Assembly: GCA_030531005.1 (NCBI GenBank)
Contig: JAUMTW010000001.1
Location: forward strand, 389,227 to 453,226
Direction: 5' to 3'
DNA from: Corynebacterium sp.
GTDB taxonomy: Bacteria > Actinomycetota > Actinomycetes > Mycobacteriales > Mycobacteriaceae
Length of the DNA: 64,000 bases
The notes below the pieces were generated by a model, which was given only the letters and a program-made list of their open reading frames with translations, did no database searches and was not told the DNA's origin. Position numbers and translations under genes: made by a program. Positions 52,090 through 63,862 of the stretch are shown here, in pieces. How positions within the stretch are numbered: the stretch's first letter is position 1; each line of letters begins with the position of its first letter.

Positions 52090-53526
52090 ATGGCTGATAC
52101 CCGCCTTGCTCACTTCATTAATGGCGAATTTGTTACCCCCCGTGGCAGCGAATCCCTCGACATCATCAACCCTGCCACCAATGAGGTTGTGGCGGAAGCC
52201 CCAATTGCTACCGCCGCAGAAATTGACGCTGCTTTTGCAGCTGCAACGGCCGCCTTTGAATCTATGCGCACGAGCACTCCTAGTCAGCGTCAGCGTTGGC
52301 TGCTGCAGCTGGCAGATTCCTTAGAAGAGCACGCCGATGAGATCATCGATGCCCAACACCGCAACACCGGTCAACCAAAGGCAGCAATTCGGCAGGAAGA
52401 GGTCTTAGGTGGCGCCGATCAATTGCGTTTCTTCGCAGGTGCTGCTCGCACCTTAGAAGGCCGCGCAGCCATGGAGTACCTCCCCGGGCATACTTCGTAT
52501 ATCCGTCGTGAACCACTTGGCGTCATTGCACAAGTCACTCCTTGGAACTATCCATTGGCGATGGCGATCTGGAAAATCGGCCCTGCAATTGCAGCCGGTA
52601 ACACTATCGTGATGAAGCCATCGGATACCACCCCAGAATCCACCCTGGTGCTTGCCAAGCTGGCAAAGGATATCTTGCCTGCAGGAGTCTTCAACGTTAT
52701 TTTGGGCGATGCCAGTGTAGGTTCTGCTATGAGTGTGCATCCAGATGCGGCAATGGTTGCTATCACCGGGTCCGTGCGTGCTGGTCAAGCAGTAGCGAAG
52801 GCTGCTGGAGGGGAGCTCAAACGCACCCACCTGGAACTTGGTGGTAAGGCTCCAGCCATTGTTTTCGCCGATGCTGATTTGCCTCGCACGGCAGAACTCC
52901 TGTGCGCCTATGGTTTCTTTAATGCCGGGCAAGATTGTACCGCCGTCACCCGTGTGCTCGTGGAGGAAAGTATTGCCGATGAATTTAGCGACCTGCTCGT
53001 TGCTGCGGCCAAGAAGGTCAGTACAGGTAACACTAATGAGGCTGATAATGAATATGGCCCGCTGAATAATTCCCGACACTTTGCCGCTGTGAGTGAAAAA
53101 CTGGAGAACCTGCCAAACCATGCCACGGTCTTAACTGGTGGTAAACGCGTGGCAGGGAACCCTGGCTTTTTCATCGAGCCAACTGTCATTAGCGGAGTGC
53201 GTCAAGATGATGCGATCGTGCAAGAAGAAAGCTTCGCTCCAATCCTGACCATTCAAACGTTTGAGAGTGAAGAAGAGGCATTACGCCTTGCGAATGGGGT
53301 GGACTACGCCCTGGCATCCTCGGTGTGGACCAGCAACCATGGGAGGGCCGGTCGTTTTGCCCGCGATTTAGACTTCGGCTGTGTATGGATCAATACGCAC
53401 ATGGTGCTGTGTGCGGAGATGCCTCATGGTGGCTTTAAGCTTTCCGGTGATGGCAATGACTTGTCCATCTATGCCGTGGAGGAATATACCCGCATTAAAC
53501 ATGTAATGAGTGACATTACGGCCTAA
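52090..53526 (+). CDS. NAD-dependent gamma-aminobutyraldehyde-type dehydrogenase
   Basis: 478 residues from ATG 52090 with GAAAGG upstream. NAD-dependent aldehyde dehydrogenase fold: VTPWNYPLAMAIWKIGPAIA AGNT region, GKAP after catalytic-base Glu in LELGGKAP, catalytic Cys283 in NAGQDCTA, and ESFAPILTI near 385. Across its length it resembles E. coli PatD/YdcW (FFAGAARTLEG, EYLPGHTSYIRREPLGV, EMPHGGFKLSG), which oxidises 4-aminobutyraldehyde to GABA in putrescine breakdown. Betaine aldehyde dehydrogenases are the nearest alternative. No putrescine transaminase gene is adjacent; it stands alone between coaE and uvrB. Confidence 0.88.
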   Translation: MADTRLAHFINGEFVTPRGSESLDIINPATNEVVAEAPIATAAEIDAAFAAATAAFESMRTSTPSQRQRWLLQLADSLEEHADEIIDAQHRNTGQPKAAIRQEEVLGGADQLRFFAGAARTLEGRAAMEYLPGHTSYIRREPLGVIAQVTPWNYPLAMAIWKIGPAIAAGNTIVMKPSDTTPESTLVLAKLAKDILPAGVFNVILGDASVGSAMSVHPDAAMVAITGSVRAGQAVAKAAGGELKRTHLELGGKAPAIVFADADLPRTAELLCAYGFFNAGQDCTAVTRVLVEESIADEFSDLLVAAAKKVSTGNTNEADNEYGPLNNSRHFAAVSEKLENLPNHATVLTGGKRVAGNPGFFIEPTVISGVRQDDAIVQEESFAPILTIQTFESEEEALRLANGVDYALASSVWTSNHGRAGRFARDLDFGCVWINTHMVLCAEMPHGGFKLSGDGNDLSIYAVEEYTRIKHVMSDITA

Positions 53527-53545
53527 GGGCGTAGGGTAGACGAAC

Positions 53546-53590
53546 ACCTGGTATCCGAGAGAGCATGTATGCTGCGGCTGCCAGGTTTTT
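53546..53590 (+). terminator. Terminator of the aldehyde dehydrogenase gene
   Basis: acctgg (53546-53551) pairs with ccaggt (53581-53586), enclosing an agcat/atgct stem, followed by TTTTTC. Confidence 0.6.
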
Positions 53591-53666
53591 CTTTGTAGGG
53601 CACTTGCAGCGTGCTCCTGTGGGGGATCTTGCCCGGTAATTGTGGAGCGGGGTGTAAGCTAATCCC

Positions 53667-55769
53667 ATGGCATTTGCGGCAGAACACCCGGAGTTACCTG
53701 AATCAGATTTTCGCCCGGTGGGTGCAGTCGAACGCACCGGTGGCGAGTTTGAAGTCATCTCGGAATACCAGCCAGCAGGCGATCAACCACAAGCCATCGC
53801 CGAGCTGGACAAACGACTGAATGACGGTGAGCGCGACATTGTGCTGCTTGGTGCCACTGGTACCGGTAAATCTGCCACCGCGGCCTGGCTTATTGAAAAG
53901 CAACAACGGCCCACCTTGGTCATGGCACCAAATAAGACCTTGGCTGCGCAGCTTGCACACGAGCTGCGTGAACTGCTGCCTCATAACGCGGTGGAATACT
54001 TCGTATCCTATTACGACTACTATCAGCCAGAAGCCTATATTGCGCAGACCGATACTTATATTGAAAAGGATTCCTCGATCAACGACGACGTTGAGCGACT
54101 GCGCCATCGGGCTACCTCGAATTTGCTTTCCCGGCGTGATGTCGTCGTAGTCTCCTCAGTGTCGTGCATTTATGGTTTGGGTACTCCGCAATCCTATCTG
54201 GATCGCTCAGTGGTTTTGCGCGTTGGCGAAGAAGTCGAGCGGGACCGTTTCCTACGTCTGCTCATCGATATTCAATATGATCGCAATGATATTGGCTTTA
54301 CCCGTGGTGCTTTCCGCGTAAAAGGCGATATTGTGGACATCATCCCGGCCTATGAGGAACTTGCAGTACGTGTGGAATTTTTCGGTGATGAAATTGATGC
54401 CCTCTACTATATCCACCCCTTAACTGGGGATGTCATTAACCAGGTTGACGAACTCCGTATCTTCCCAGCCACACACTATGTGGCCAGTCCAGAGCGGATG
54501 GAAAAGGCAATCGAGGCAATTAAAGAAGAACTCGCGGACCGCCTGGCCGACTTGGAAGAGCGCGGCAAACTGCTGGAGGCCCAACGCCTACGCATGCGCA
54601 CTGAATATGATCTCGAGATGATTCAACAGGTGGGTTTTTGCTCGGGTATCGAGAACTATTCACGGCATTTGGATGGGCGGCTTCCAGGCTCGGCGCCGGC
54701 AACTTTGTTGGACTATTTCCCCGAAGATTTCCTCACCATCATCGATGAGTCCCACGTAACCGTGCCACAAATTGGCGGTATGTTCGAAGGCGATATGTCG
54801 CGTAAACGCAACTTGGTGGAATTCGGCTTCCGCCTGCCGTCTGCCTTGGATAACCGGCCGCTAACCTGGGAAGAGTTCGAGCAGCGTGTGGGCCAAACTG
54901 TCTATTTGTCTGCAACCCCGGGTGATTATGAGATGTCCGCGGCAGGTGGAGAATTCGTCGAGCAGGTCATTCGCCCAACTGGCTTGGTCGATCCAGAGAT
55001 TTCAGTACGCCCGACTAAGGGACAAATTGATGATCTTATCCACGAGATCCGCCTGCGCACTGCAAAAGATGAGCGGGTCTTGGTCACCACCTTAACCAAG
55101 AAGATGGCCGAAGACTTAACTGATTACCTGCTCTCGAATGGCATTAAGGTGCGCTACCTCCACTCAGATATCGACACCTTGCAGCGCGTGGAATTACTCC
55201 GCCAATTACGACTTGGTGAATACGATGTACTGGTTGGTATCAACTTGCTGCGTGAGGGCCTTGACCTTCCCGAAGTTTCCTTAGTGGCTATTTTGGATGC
55301 TGATAAAGAAGGCTTCCTGCGGTCCACGCGCTCGCTCATTCAGACTATTGGTCGTGCAGCACGTAACGTATCGGGAGCGGTGATCATGTATGCCGATAAG
55401 ATCACAGATTCCATGCAATATGCTCTCGATGAAACTGAGCGCCGTCGCGAAAAGCAGATCGCATATAACACTGAACACGGCATAGACCCGCAACCGCTGC
55501 GTAAAAAGATCGCCGACATCCTCGATCAGGTGGCTGAAGAAACGGACGGTGAAGTGCCGACTGATGGCAGTGCGGATGCGAGCTTCGCTATTGCAGAACG
55601 CAAAGAAAATATGCCGGCAGCAGATTTGGAAAAGCTTATCAACGAGCTTACTACTCAGATGAAGATTGCCGCCCGGGAGTTACAATTCGAACTCGCCGGA
55701 CGGCTGCGTGATGAAATCGCGGACCTACGCAAAGAACTGCGTAATATGCGCGAGGCTGGCATCGAGTGA
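53667..55769 (+). CDS. uvrB: UvrABC excision nuclease subunit B
   Basis: Verifies DNA damage and recruits UvrC in nucleotide excision repair. 700 residues. Walker A GATGTGKS is at about 62-69. The beta-hairpin region has [24 protein letters not shown] and SCIYGLG. Helicase motifs are DESH ([15 protein letters not shown]), TATPG (LSATPGDYE), [27 protein letters not shown] and TIGRAARN. The C-terminal UVR domain ([25 protein letters not shown]) binds UvrC. It overlaps the converging helicase gene by 45 bases. uvrA lies about 5 kb downstream. Confidence 0.98.
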   Translation: MAFAAEHPELPESDFRPVGAVERTGGEFEVISEYQPAGDQPQAIAELDKRLNDGERDIVLLGATGTGKSATAAWLIEKQQRPTLVMAPNKTLAAQLAHELRELLPHNAVEYFVSYYDYYQPEAYIAQTDTYIEKDSSINDDVERLRHRATSNLLSRRDVVVVSSVSCIYGLGTPQSYLDRSVVLRVGEEVERDRFLRLLIDIQYDRNDIGFTRGAFRVKGDIVDIIPAYEELAVRVEFFGDEIDALYYIHPLTGDVINQVDELRIFPATHYVASPERMEKAIEAIKEELADRLADLEERGKLLEAQRLRMRTEYDLEMIQQVGFCSGIENYSRHLDGRLPGSAPATLLDYFPEDFLTIIDESHVTVPQIGGMFEGDMSRKRNLVEFGFRLPSALDNRPLTWEEFEQRVGQTVYLSATPGDYEMSAAGGEFVEQVIRPTGLVDPEISVRPTKGQIDDLIHEIRLRTAKDERVLVTTLTKKMAEDLTDYLLSNGIKVRYLHSDIDTLQRVELLRQLRLGEYDVLVGINLLREGLDLPEVSLVAILDADKEGFLRSTRSLIQTIGRAARNVSGAVIMYADKITDSMQYALDETERRREKQIAYNTEHGIDPQPLRKKIADILDQVAEETDGEVPTDGSADASFAIAERKENMPAADLEKLINELTTQMKIAARELQFELAGRLRDEIADLRKELRNMREAGIE

Positions 55770-58076
55770 TGCCGGCCACGGCCCAGCCAATACCAATGAC
55801 TGGGTCGCCCGGGTGGCAGCAACATAGAGATCCTGCCACCCTTGTGGGGATGCCTCCACAATGCGGGCGGCATCTATCACCACTACGTGGTCAAATTCCA
55901 AGCCTTTGGCAGCACTCACCCCGAGCACCGGGAGCTCTGGATTCGTCTGCTGTAAGCTCGCGGCTACAGCATCAGGGGCGATGAACTGGACCAAGCGCTG
56001 CGGATAGCGGCTGTGCAATGTAGTGATAACGTCGGCTAAGACCTCGGGCGTTGTTTCTGTTACATAAGAGAGCGGAATCTCGGTATCGCGTAGGGCTGTG
56101 CTTGTTGCGGGCTGCTCCAAGTACTGGGCACTAATGGCATTTGCCAATTCCGTTACTGTCTTCGGGGTGCGGTAATTAACGGTAAGTTGATGATGCCGAA
56201 AGCGTGTTTGTACAAAGGGGCGTAATGCCTCTTGCCAATCATCGACACCTGCAGGCGCTCCGGTTTGGGCTACATCCCCAACGATGGTCATCCACCGTGA
56301 AGGGCTGCGTCGCATTACCATACGCCACTCCATCGGACTTAACTCCTGAGCTTCATCAATAACTACATGCCCATAAGCCCAGCGTAGATCCGCTTGCGCA
56401 CGCTGTGCCGTGGTTCGAGAATCCTGGGTCTCATGGCGACTTGCTAATGCTGCGGCATCAATAACGTCATGTGCTGAAAGGATCTCTGCCTCAGTCTCAT
56501 CATCTAAGTCAGTATTGGCCGAACTCGTGAGGATATCTAAGGCCTCGGCGGCATCTTCGACATGCTGGCGCCACTGCTCTTGCGCCTGAGCAGCCGCATC
56601 TTCTGGAGTAAGCACCCCAATGAGTTCTGCCAGCTCATCGAGTAAGGCAGCATCACTTGCGGTATAAGCCTCGGGATGTTCACGCCACAAGGCATGCTGA
56701 GTTTCCTCGTCATAGTCATACGCCACCCGGGCAATCTGTTGGGGATCACCGTAGAAGCTAGTAAGCACCTGCGTTGGGGTAAGCAACGGCCAAAAATCAT
56801 TGGCGAGCTCGCTAAATTGTGGGGCCGTCAAAATATCATCGTGGAGCTCATCCACATCAGCTTGGCCTAAGAGGTTCTCCCCACCCAAGGGGTCGGTGCC
56901 GATATGGACTTGGAGTTGGCGAGCTAAAAGTTCCGCTAAGTGATCCTGGAAAATGCCCGCTGCCTCATTATGCGGCTTGCGTGAACGTCGCGCTCGCGTA
57001 CGCGCAGCCTTAATCGTGGCCGGCGTGATCTCTAAATTGATGCCTTCCAGTACGAAGTGCCGCGGGGTCGTAGGGATCTGCTGATAATCTTGGACGAGCC
57101 GCTTGAGAATAGTGACCATCTCAATCGAGCCTTTGACCTCCCGGGCAAGCAGGCTCTCACGCGCTTGGGGATTAATCCCAGGGTAGAGCTGACCAATAGT
57201 TTGTAACACCACACCCGTCTCGCCAAGTTCTGGTAGCACGCGGGAAATATACTCCAAGAATGTAGGACTAGGTCCAACAATGAGCACACCCGTTTTCGCC
57301 AACTGCTCGCGCCAGGTGTAGAGCAAATAAGCCACTCGGTGCAAGGCTACGGCAGTCTTGCCAGTGCCAGGGCCACCTTCAACTACCACAATGCCTCGCG
57401 AAGGATCACGGATAATCGCATCCTGCTCCCGCTGAATGGTCTCCACAATGGAGTTCATATGGGCGGTACGTGCAGCCTGCAAAGCTTGGTGTAACGCAGA
57501 TTCACTCACCACGTCACTGCCAGAATCAAGCTGATCCTCACCAGCTAATACTTCGTCATCAATGCGGGTAACTTTGCGCCCAGTGGTGCGAATGTGGCGG
57601 CGGGTATGCACCCCTTCTGGATTCGCAGTTGTTGCCAGATAAAATGGGCGTGCTTGGGGCGCACGCCAATCCAACAACAACGTACGGTAATCATCAGCAG
57701 TATCAATAAGCCCCAAACGGCCGATATAGCGGCGATCCAAATCCGGGTTTTCAGCAACCGGATTATCCTTAGGTCCTTGCGCATCAATATCAATACGGCC
57801 AAAGACTAAACCGAGCTGCGCGATATTAAGCCGATCAATCTTGTCTTGTAGGCTGTGGTATTCGGTTTCACGACGCACCAACGCCTCAGCATCCGGAGTA
57901 GAGAAATCCACCTGCAACATGACCTCTTTTAGGCGCTGTTGGGCAGTGATGACTTCCTGATCTAAGAAATCAAAAAGGGTATCGACCACCTGTTGCTCGC
58001 TGGAAACAGCCTCGGTGTTGGAAAGAGGAGCGGCGTTAGAACGGGTTGTGGCGTTTGGGGAAGAAAAGGTGCTCAT
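55725..58076 (-). CDS. helD: HelD-type RNA polymerase-associated UvrD/Rep-like helicase
   Basis: 783 residues from ATG 58076 (MSTFSSPN); the in-frame start at 58184 adds 36 unlikely residues. An N-terminal coiled-coil (about 28-95, starting with the [15 protein letters not shown] helix) is followed by a UvrD-like ATPase: Walker [15 protein letters not shown] (about 242-255), [15 protein letters not shown], Walker [28 protein letters not shown] and [12 protein letters not shown]. Class II HelD proteins of actinobacteria insert into RNA polymerase and free stalled complexes, and some confer rifampicin tolerance. That role is inferred from the family. Its 3' end overlaps uvrB by 45 bases, tail to tail. 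Confidence 0.87.
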   Translation of the reverse strand: MSTFSSPNATTRSNAAPLSNTEAVSSEQQVVDTLFDFLDQEVITAQQRLKEVMLQVDFSTPDAEALVRRETEYHSLQDKIDRLNIAQLGLVFGRIDIDAQGPKDNPVAENPDLDRRYIGRLGLIDTADDYRTLLLDWRAPQARPFYLATTANPEGVHTRRHIRTTGRKVTRIDDEVLAGEDQLDSGSDVVSESALHQALQAARTAHMNSIVETIQREQDAIIRDPSRGIVVVEGGPGTGKTAVALHRVAYLLYTWREQLAKTGVLIVGPSPTFLEYISRVLPELGETGVVLQTIGQLYPGINPQARESLLAREVKGSIEMVTILKRLVQDYQQIPTTPRHFVLEGINLEITPATIKAARTRARRSRKPHNEAAGIFQDHLAELLARQLQVHIGTDPLGGENLLGQADVDELHDDILTAPQFSELANDFWPLLTPTQVLTSFYGDPQQIARVAYDYDEETQHALWREHPEAYTASDAALLDELAELIGVLTPEDAAAQAQEQWRQHVEDAAEALDILTSSANTDLDDETEAEILSAHDVIDAAALASRHETQDSRTTAQRAQADLRWAYGHVVIDEAQELSPMEWRMVMRRSPSRWMTIVGDVAQTGAPAGVDDWQEALRPFVQTRFRHHQLTVNYRTPKTVTELANAISAQYLEQPATSTALRDTEIPLSYVTETTPEVLADVITTLHSRYPQRLVQFIAPDAVAASLQQTNPELPVLGVSAAKGLEFDHVVVIDAARIVEASPQGWQDLYVAATRATQSLVLAGPWPASLDASLAHITQFFA

Positions 58077-58420
58077 ACAACTTTCTGGAAAAGAGTGTGG
58101 AATGGAGATTGCTGTCTGTCTATGTTTTCGTTCGCAGAATGTGCAGGATAGCAAATACAGCTGAAAACAAGCTAGGGAAAACAAGCTAGGGAAATCAGGC
58201 GCGGTGGGCAGGGTGGTTGAGGTGAGTTTGGCTCATTTGCGCAGCGGTGTCAGCAATGGGCTGCATGTTACTAGTCCGCACTGCATAGCGCTTGCAGGGG
58301 GCTAATTATTCCCATGTATCGGGGCCTGCATGCCTTGGGGCCAGAGATGACGCCTGGATGGTTGCCTTGATCTGCGCTAGATATCGGTGTGGTACGAGCC
58401 AATTGTGGGCAAAAAACTGC
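58077..58420. other. Intergenic region between helD and the DoxX gene
   Basis: Upstream region of helD (minus strand). No gene is seen. A short direct repeat of gctagggaaa (58171-58180 and 58185-58194) lies upstream of helD. Confidence 0.4.
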
Positions 58421-58457
58421 CTCGCCTGACCCATTTGATGGGGAGCAGACGAGGCAG
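58421..58457 (-). terminator. Terminator of the DoxX-family gene
   Basis: Read on the minus strand, CTGCCTCG (58457-58450) pairs with CGAGGCAG (58434-58427) around 15 bases, followed by TTTTTT (58426-58421). Confidence 0.8.
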
Positions 58458-58474
58458 CAGGGGAGAAAGAAAAC

Positions 58475-59389
58475 TTAGATGTCGAACTTCTTGGTCTTCT
58501 TCTTGGCCTTAGCTGCAGCCTTCTCAGCATCCTTTTGCAGCTTCTTCGCCTTCTTCTCGGCCTTCTTTGCGTTCTTGCCCTGAGACTTCTCAACCTGCTT
58601 CCAAGCTTCCTGTGCCTTGGACTGCGCAGCAGAAGCAGCCTTGACAGCCTTGCTCTGGGCAGCCTTGGTGTGAGCCTGTGCGGTCTCCAGCCACTCATCA
58701 GCGTTATCGTCGAAGAAATCCTTTGCCTTCTCAGCGGCAGATACTGCGGTGTCCTTGGCTTTTTCAGCAGTTTCTTGCGCTACTTCGATCCAGTCGTCCT
58801 TGTTCTCTTCCACATAGTCCTTAGCTTGGGAAGCAACTTCGGCAACCTTATCGGAAGCATCGCCCAACCAGCTTTTCGCGCTGTCAGCGAAAGATTCAGT
58901 TTCTTCCTTGGTAGGAAGTGCCTGCTGTACAGAGTTAGAAGCCTTCTTCGCAGCACGGTTGGCACGCCACTTCAGACCTGGCTTGCCCTCGGTGTCCATG
59001 CTGACGATAACCAGACCGCCGAGCAGGGCAGCATCGGTGAGTAGACCCTGACGCTGTGCAGCCTTCTCATCGGCACTCTCAGCCTTCCAGAAAGCGTTCT
59101 TGGTCAGTACCTCTGGAGCAGACAGCAGGGCGAGGGTAGCAGCGGAAAGGCGAGGAGCCTTGCCAATTGCCAGTAGGGAACCTGCAGCAACCTTGGCGGC
59201 ACCGAGGCCGCGAGCAGCGGTTGCGGGATCAGAAGGGATGAACTTGGAGTACTGAGAAGGGAGGTATTCCTTGACAGTGTCCAGGGTGTTTTGAGTTTCC
59301 TCTTCCTTGGACTGTGCATCCTTGATGGTAGAAACGCCGTCTGCAATATAGACGGAGGCGATCATCGGACGAGCGAGCTTGCGGATCAT
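58475..59389 (-). CDS. DoxX-family membrane protein with a long Ala/Lys-rich helical tail
   Basis: 304 residues. Residues 1-135 resemble the DoxX family: M-I-R-K-L-A-R-P-M-I-A-S-V-Y-I-A-D-G at the start, then LGAAKVAAGSLLAIGKAPRLSA and LLTDAALLGGLVIVSMDTEGKPG. It has three or four moderately hydrophobic segments. Residues 150-304 are Ala/Lys/Glu/Asp-rich, hydrophilic and predicted coiled-coil, ending in a strongly basic Lys-rich stretch (KKAEKKAKKLQKDAEKAAAK). Such tails may touch the wall, nucleic acid or acidic polymers; the role is unknown. A good ribosome-binding site (AAGGAG) precedes ATG 59389, and a strong terminator follows. Confidence 0.85.
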   Translation of the reverse strand: MIRKLARPMIASVYIADGVSTIKDAQSKEEETQNTLDTVKEYLPSQYSKFIPSDPATAARGLGAAKVAAGSLLAIGKAPRLSAATLALLSAPEVLTKNAFWKAESADEKAAQRQGLLTDAALLGGLVIVSMDTEGKPGLKWRANRAAKKASNSVQQALPTKEETESFADSAKSWLGDASDKVAEVASQAKDYVEENKDDWIEVAQETAEKAKDTAVSAAEKAKDFFDDNADEWLETAQAHTKAAQSKAVKAASAAQSKAQEAWKQVEKSQGKNAKKAEKKAKKLQKDAEKAAAKAKKKTKKFDI

Positions 59390-59729
59390 AATAGGATTTC
59401 TCCTTGGTTTGCAACGGTTGTACGCGTTTATGCTGTATTTGCTGAATCCGATCCTTGCAGTGAGAGCAGCGCAAGAACCGGCGAATTTGCGTTTTCACAG
59501 AAACATTACTGAGTAAACGCAATTTCTATGAAGTTCAAGCTTACTACGAGTTGGAATGCCGTGCTAGTTCTAATACGACTTTCCAACACGCCGCTTGCCC
59601 CTCGAACGAGGGTGGGCGCTGGTTACCGGGATAGAATGGATGGCCTGAATATAACCGTTCTCGGATCAACTGCCGCCGGGGCTACGGGCCTCAAATGAAC
59701 CTGGACACCCCGGGAGAAGTAGCGGTGGA
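59390..59729. other. Intergenic region between the DoxX and MBL-hydrolase genes
   Basis: Promoter side of the DoxX gene. 340 bases without a supported gene or clear terminator for the MBL gene. Confidence 0.4.
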
Positions 59730-60341
59730 TTACCACTTACGATCCCACCACGTATCTAAATTTGGGCGTTCTGCGCCTAAGGTGGTGTCGTCACCATGGC
59801 CGGGATGCACGATGGTTTCATCAGGATAGACATCAAAGAGATGGTCCTTGACATCATTGAAGAGTCGCTTGAATTCGCCCTCAGTGGACGTTTTCCCAAC
59901 GCCACCGGGGAAAAGAGAGTCGCCAACAAAGAGGTGATCTTGCTCGCCAATATGCGCATGCAGCGACGCGCCACCCGGGGTGTGACCACGCAGAATACGT
60001 ACGGTGAGGTTATGGCCACCAAATGAGATGGTGTCTTTATCATGGAGTTCGACATCAACGGCAACGGGCATTGCCGGGGCATCTAAATACGGGGCAAAGT
60101 GAGTAGCCCCGGTTTTTTCAATAATCTTGGGTAGGGCGCGCACATGGTCCCAGTGGCGGTGCGTGGTGAGTACCTTGGTAATACGAACCCCAGCGCGCTC
60201 GGCTAGCGCTAGAATAGCGTCCGCGTTATCTGCGGCATCAATAAGGAGACCTTCATCCCCACTGCACAGCAGATAGACGTTATTGTCCATTTCGGAGACG
60301 GAAATCTGGTGATAGTGCAAGTCGTTATGTGAATCAGTCAT
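59730..60341 (-). CDS. Metallo-beta-lactamase fold hydrolase (glyoxalase II-like)
   Basis: 203 residues from ATG 60341 (MTDSHND); the in-frame start at 60377 is less likely. The metal-binding motif is THRHWDH (about 72-78, HxHxDH form), with a further His in LRGHTPGG, Asp in FVGDSLFPGG and a final His in VHPGHGDDTT. This is the compact glyoxalase II/YcbL-type subclass, which often hydrolyses thioesters, though the true substrate is unknown. The same hydrolase lies upstream of and divergent from uvrA in C. glutamicum. Confidence 0.92.
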   Translation of the reverse strand: MTDSHNDLHYHQISVSEMDNNVYLLCSGDEGLLIDAADNADAILALAERAGVRITKVLTTHRHWDHVRALPKIIEKTGATHFAPYLDAPAMPVAVDVELHDKDTISFGGHNLTVRILRGHTPGGASLHAHIGEQDHLFVGDSLFPGGVGKTSTEGEFKRLFNDVKDHLFDVYPDETIVHPGHGDDTTLGAERPNLDTWWDRKW

Positions 60342-60625
60342 AGTATCGAGCCTAGCTGCAATCATTGCTAGCCGCATAGATTCGTACCTCTGTTCTATTT
60401 TGCGCTAGAGTAACGGGAATACCTACCACACGGTGGATGCAGCTGGAATATCGGAAGAACAAGCTGCCTTTCCTCCTTATTCCTAAGGTGTGTGCCAAGC
60501 CCCTCGCGTTCAGTACTGATGCCGCAACGCATGAGAGTAGGAATGCCGGGGATGAGCTGTTTGTGACGCATCCGGTATCACGGGTGGTAGTGCCCATACC
60601 CTGCAATTTGGATAGGAACTTATAC
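60342..60625. promoter_or_regulatory. Divergent MBL/uvrA upstream region
   Basis: The uvrA ribosome-binding site AGGAA lies 8 bases before GTG 60626. I looked for an SOS-type LexA box and saw none of good quality. An in-frame ORF extends upstream to 60437, but its residues do not belong to UvrA. Confidence 0.4.
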
Positions 60626-63466
60626 GTGGCTGATCGCCTCATTGTGCAAGGAGCGCGGGAAAATAATCTCCAAGGCGTAGACATCGATCTCCCCCGCGAC
60701 AAGATGATCGTGTTTACTGGGCTTTCCGGCTCTGGTAAATCCTCATTGGCTTTCGACACGATCTTCGCCGAAGGTCAACGTCGCTATGTGGAATCCCTTT
60801 CCGCCTATGCCCGCCAGTTTTTGGGGCAGATGGACAAGCCCGATGTGGACTTCATCGAAGGCCTCTCGCCAGCGGTATCCATTGACCAGAAATCTACGAA
60901 CCGTAACCCGCGCTCGACTGTGGGTACCATAACCGAGGTTTATGATTACCTCCGTTTGCTCTATGCCCGAGCTGGTGCTGCGCACTGCCCGAAGTGTGAT
61001 GCCAAGATCTCCAAGCAGACACCCCAACAAATTGTGGACCAGGTCTTTGAGCAGCCAGAGGGTGTGAAGTTCCAGGTACTCGCCCCAGTGGTACGCTCGC
61101 GCAAGGGGGAGTTCGTGGACCTCTTTGAGCAGTTAGCTGCTGATGGCTATGCCCGCATTAAGGTTGATGGCCAATTGGAGCAGCTCTCTAATCCGCCGAA
61201 GCTGGAAAAGCAGATTAAACATGACATTGATGTTGTTGTTGATCGCCTGCAGGTTAAGTCGCACCAAAAGCAGCGTTTGACTGAATCGGTGGAAACCGCA
61301 TTGCAGCTCGCTGATGGCATCGTGGAAATCGACTACCTCGATCACCAGGTGCGTTATTCCGAGCATATGGCATGTCCGAATGGGCACCCCATCGGCATTA
61401 CCGAACTTGAGCCACGCAGTTTCTCTTTCAACTCTCCTTATGGTGCTTGTGCTGCCTGTGATGGTTTGGGCACAACCCATGAGGTAGATATTGATTTGGT
61501 TATCCCGGATCCAACTGCGCCAATGCGCAAAGCTATCCATCCATGGTCACTGGGTTCCAGCAGCAATTATTACGCTAAGATGCTCGAAGGTATCGCAGCG
61601 GAATTGGATTTTGACCTGGATCAATCCTGGGAATCGCTGACGAAGGAACAGCAGCACGCTATGCTGCATGGCACTGATGTCCGCCTACGATTGAACTACC
61701 GCAACCGCTTTGGGCGGCGGCGTTCGTATGATGTGAAGTTCGAGGGTGTTTTGGCTTTCTTGCATCGTCGTCTGGAGTCCACTGAGAGCGAAGGCCAAAA
61801 AGATCGTTACATGGGCTATATGCGCGAAGTGCCCTGTAAGAAGTGTAAGGGTACTCGTCTGCGCCCGGAGATTTTGGCGGTACGTCTGCAAGCTGCAGCA
61901 GGGGAGAAGTCCATTGCGGATCTCACCGCACTTTCGGTTGCTGATGCTGCGCGCTTCTTAGATACCCTGACCCTTGGTGCACGGGAGACAATGATCGCTG
62001 GTGCAGTGCTTAAGGAGATTCAGGCTCGGTTGAAGTTCTTGCTCGATGTCGGTTTGAACTATCTAACCTTAAATCGCGCTGCCGGCACCCTATCCGGTGG
62101 CGAAGCCCAACGTATTCGCCTCGCAACCCAGATCGGTTCCGGATTGGCTGGAGTGCTGTATGTGCTTGATGAACCTTCGATTGGGTTGCATCAGCGCGAT
62201 AATCAGCGCCTGATCGCCACCTTGGAGAATCTGCGTGATATCGGCAATACCTTAATCGTGGTTGAACATGATGAAGATACCATCAAGGCCGCAGACTGGT
62301 TAGTTGATATTGGGCCGCAAGCCGGTGAATATGGTGGCCGCATTGTCTACCAAGGTGAGCCAGCGGGTATCACTGAGGCGGAAGGATCGCTTACCGGTGA
62401 TTACTTAAGCGGTAAGCGCGTGCTGGGTGTGCCGGCACAGCGGCGACCGCTAGAGACAGGCCGCACGCTGAAGATCCTCGGGGCGAAGGAAAATAACCTG
62501 CATAATGTCTCGGTGGATATTCCATTAGGCGTGCTTACCTGCATCACCGGGGTGTCTGGTTCTGGTAAGTCCACATTGATTAATCAGATTCTTGCAAAGA
62601 GCTTGCAAAATAACCTCAATGGAGCCCGCCAAGTGCCTGGTAGACATCAGCGCATCGAAGGCCTCGAGCACCTCGATAAGTTGGTGCAGGTAGATCAGTC
62701 TCCAATTGGGCGTACACCGCGCTCGAACCCTGCTACATATACTGGTGTCTTCGACAAGGTGCGCAGCCTCTTTGCGGAGACGCAAGAAGCCAAGGTGCGT
62801 GGATACAAACCAGGACGCTTTAGCTTCAATGTGAAGGGTGGGCGTTGTGAGGACTGCCAAGGTGATGGCACTTTGAAGATCGAGATGAACTTCCTGCCTG
62901 ATGTCTATGTGCCTTGCGAAACCTGCCATGGAGCTCGCTATAACCGGGAGACCTTGGAAGTCCATTACAAGGGCAAGAACATTGCAGAAGTGCTCGACAT
63001 GTCGATTTCGGAGGCAGCGGAGTTTTTCGAGCCGATTGGTTCGATTCACCGCTACCTACAGACCTTGAATGAAGTGGGCTTGGGTTATTTGCGCTTAGGG
63101 CAAGCTGCAACCACCTTGTCTGGCGGTGAGGCGCAACGTGTGAAGCTTGCTTCCGAGCTGCAAAAGCGCTCCAAGGGGCGCACCATCTACATCTTGGATG
63201 AGCCTACGACTGGTCTGCATTTTGAAGACATCCGTAAGCTCATGTTGGTGATTCAGGGCCTAGTGGATAAAGGCAATACGGTGGTCATTATTGAACACAA
63301 CCTGGATGTAATTAAGGCGGCGGACTGGATTATCGATATGGGGCCAGAAGGCGGCTCTGGCGGTGGCAAGGTTGTGGCTACTGGTACTCCAGAAGATGTT
63401 GCTAAGGTGCAGGGCTCCTATACCGGTCAGTTCTTAGCGCCACTCTTGGATGCTGCCAAGTCGTAG
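60626..63466 (+). CDS. uvrA: UvrABC excision nuclease subunit A
   Basis: Damage-recognition ATPase of nucleotide excision repair. 946 residues from GTG 60626, where the family start ([14 protein letters not shown]) begins. The first ABC half has Walker [15 protein letters not shown] near residue 31, and the UvrB-binding and insertion domains follow. Its signature is [15 protein letters not shown] and Walker B is [13 protein letters not shown]. The second half has [13 protein letters not shown], a C-terminal zinc finger ([14 protein letters not shown] then CETC), [15 protein letters not shown] and [13 protein letters not shown]. Length and motifs are standard. Confidence 0.98.
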   Translation: MADRLIVQGARENNLQGVDIDLPRDKMIVFTGLSGSGKSSLAFDTIFAEGQRRYVESLSAYARQFLGQMDKPDVDFIEGLSPAVSIDQKSTNRNPRSTVGTITEVYDYLRLLYARAGAAHCPKCDAKISKQTPQQIVDQVFEQPEGVKFQVLAPVVRSRKGEFVDLFEQLAADGYARIKVDGQLEQLSNPPKLEKQIKHDIDVVVDRLQVKSHQKQRLTESVETALQLADGIVEIDYLDHQVRYSEHMACPNGHPIGITELEPRSFSFNSPYGACAACDGLGTTHEVDIDLVIPDPTAPMRKAIHPWSLGSSSNYYAKMLEGIAAELDFDLDQSWESLTKEQQHAMLHGTDVRLRLNYRNRFGRRRSYDVKFEGVLAFLHRRLESTESEGQKDRYMGYMREVPCKKCKGTRLRPEILAVRLQAAAGEKSIADLTALSVADAARFLDTLTLGARETMIAGAVLKEIQARLKFLLDVGLNYLTLNRAAGTLSGGEAQRIRLATQIGSGLAGVLYVLDEPSIGLHQRDNQRLIATLENLRDIGNTLIVVEHDEDTIKAADWLVDIGPQAGEYGGRIVYQGEPAGITEAEGSLTGDYLSGKRVLGVPAQRRPLETGRTLKILGAKENNLHNVSVDIPLGVLTCITGVSGSGKSTLINQILAKSLQNNLNGARQVPGRHQRIEGLEHLDKLVQVDQSPIGRTPRSNPATYTGVFDKVRSLFAETQEAKVRGYKPGRFSFNVKGGRCEDCQGDGTLKIEMNFLPDVYVPCETCHGARYNRETLEVHYKGKNIAEVLDMSISEAAEFFEPIGSIHRYLQTLNEVGLGYLRLGQAATTLSGGEAQRVKLASELQKRSKGRTIYILDEPTTGLHFEDIRKLMLVIQGLVDKGNTVVIIEHNLDVIKAADWIIDMGPEGGSGGGKVVATGTPEDVAKVQGSYTGQFLAPLLDAAKS

Positions 63467-63862
63467 CTGCTTACATACTCGGGCTACTTACGCGAGTCTA
63501 GGTTGTTACGCGTCTCGGTTATAAGCGAAGTAGGTATGCGGAAGTAGGGAAAGGCTTGCTGCTTTGTGCTGTCTAACCTGCGCCTATATGGCATGCAGTG
63601 TATAGGCGCTGTGTAGGCATTGTGGGAGCTGGCGTGTGGTATTTGCAATCGGAAGACTAAGTTGTTAAAGTATTCGAGTGCTACCTCCTCTGTAGGTTGC
63701 CATGAACTTTTCGCACCGAACGATGCGAATTGGGCCCCTGGTGCTAACAGAGGATGCAAGTGGAGATCATCCCACCCGAAGCCGCTCGTACGGATCAAGG
63801 TAAAGGTGTAGCGGAACCGCATGAAGCAAGATTTTCTTCAAGAATCTTTTTGTGTTGTGTTC
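63467..63862. other. Intergenic region between uvrA and the infC leader
   Basis: No recognised gene. A 112-codon minus-strand frame (63822-63484) is open but has no clear family. TATGCT (63863-63868) right after this stretch is a candidate -10 for the infC operon. Confidence 0.4.

Noticed and set aside
60437..60625. Upstream extension of uvrA
   Set aside because: The 63 extra residues do not resemble UvrA, which begins at GTG 60626 with a well-spaced AGGAA site.
63484..63822. 112-codon minus-strand frame downstream of uvrA
   Set aside because: Open but without a ribosome-binding site or recognisable family; kept only as a note for the intergenic region.
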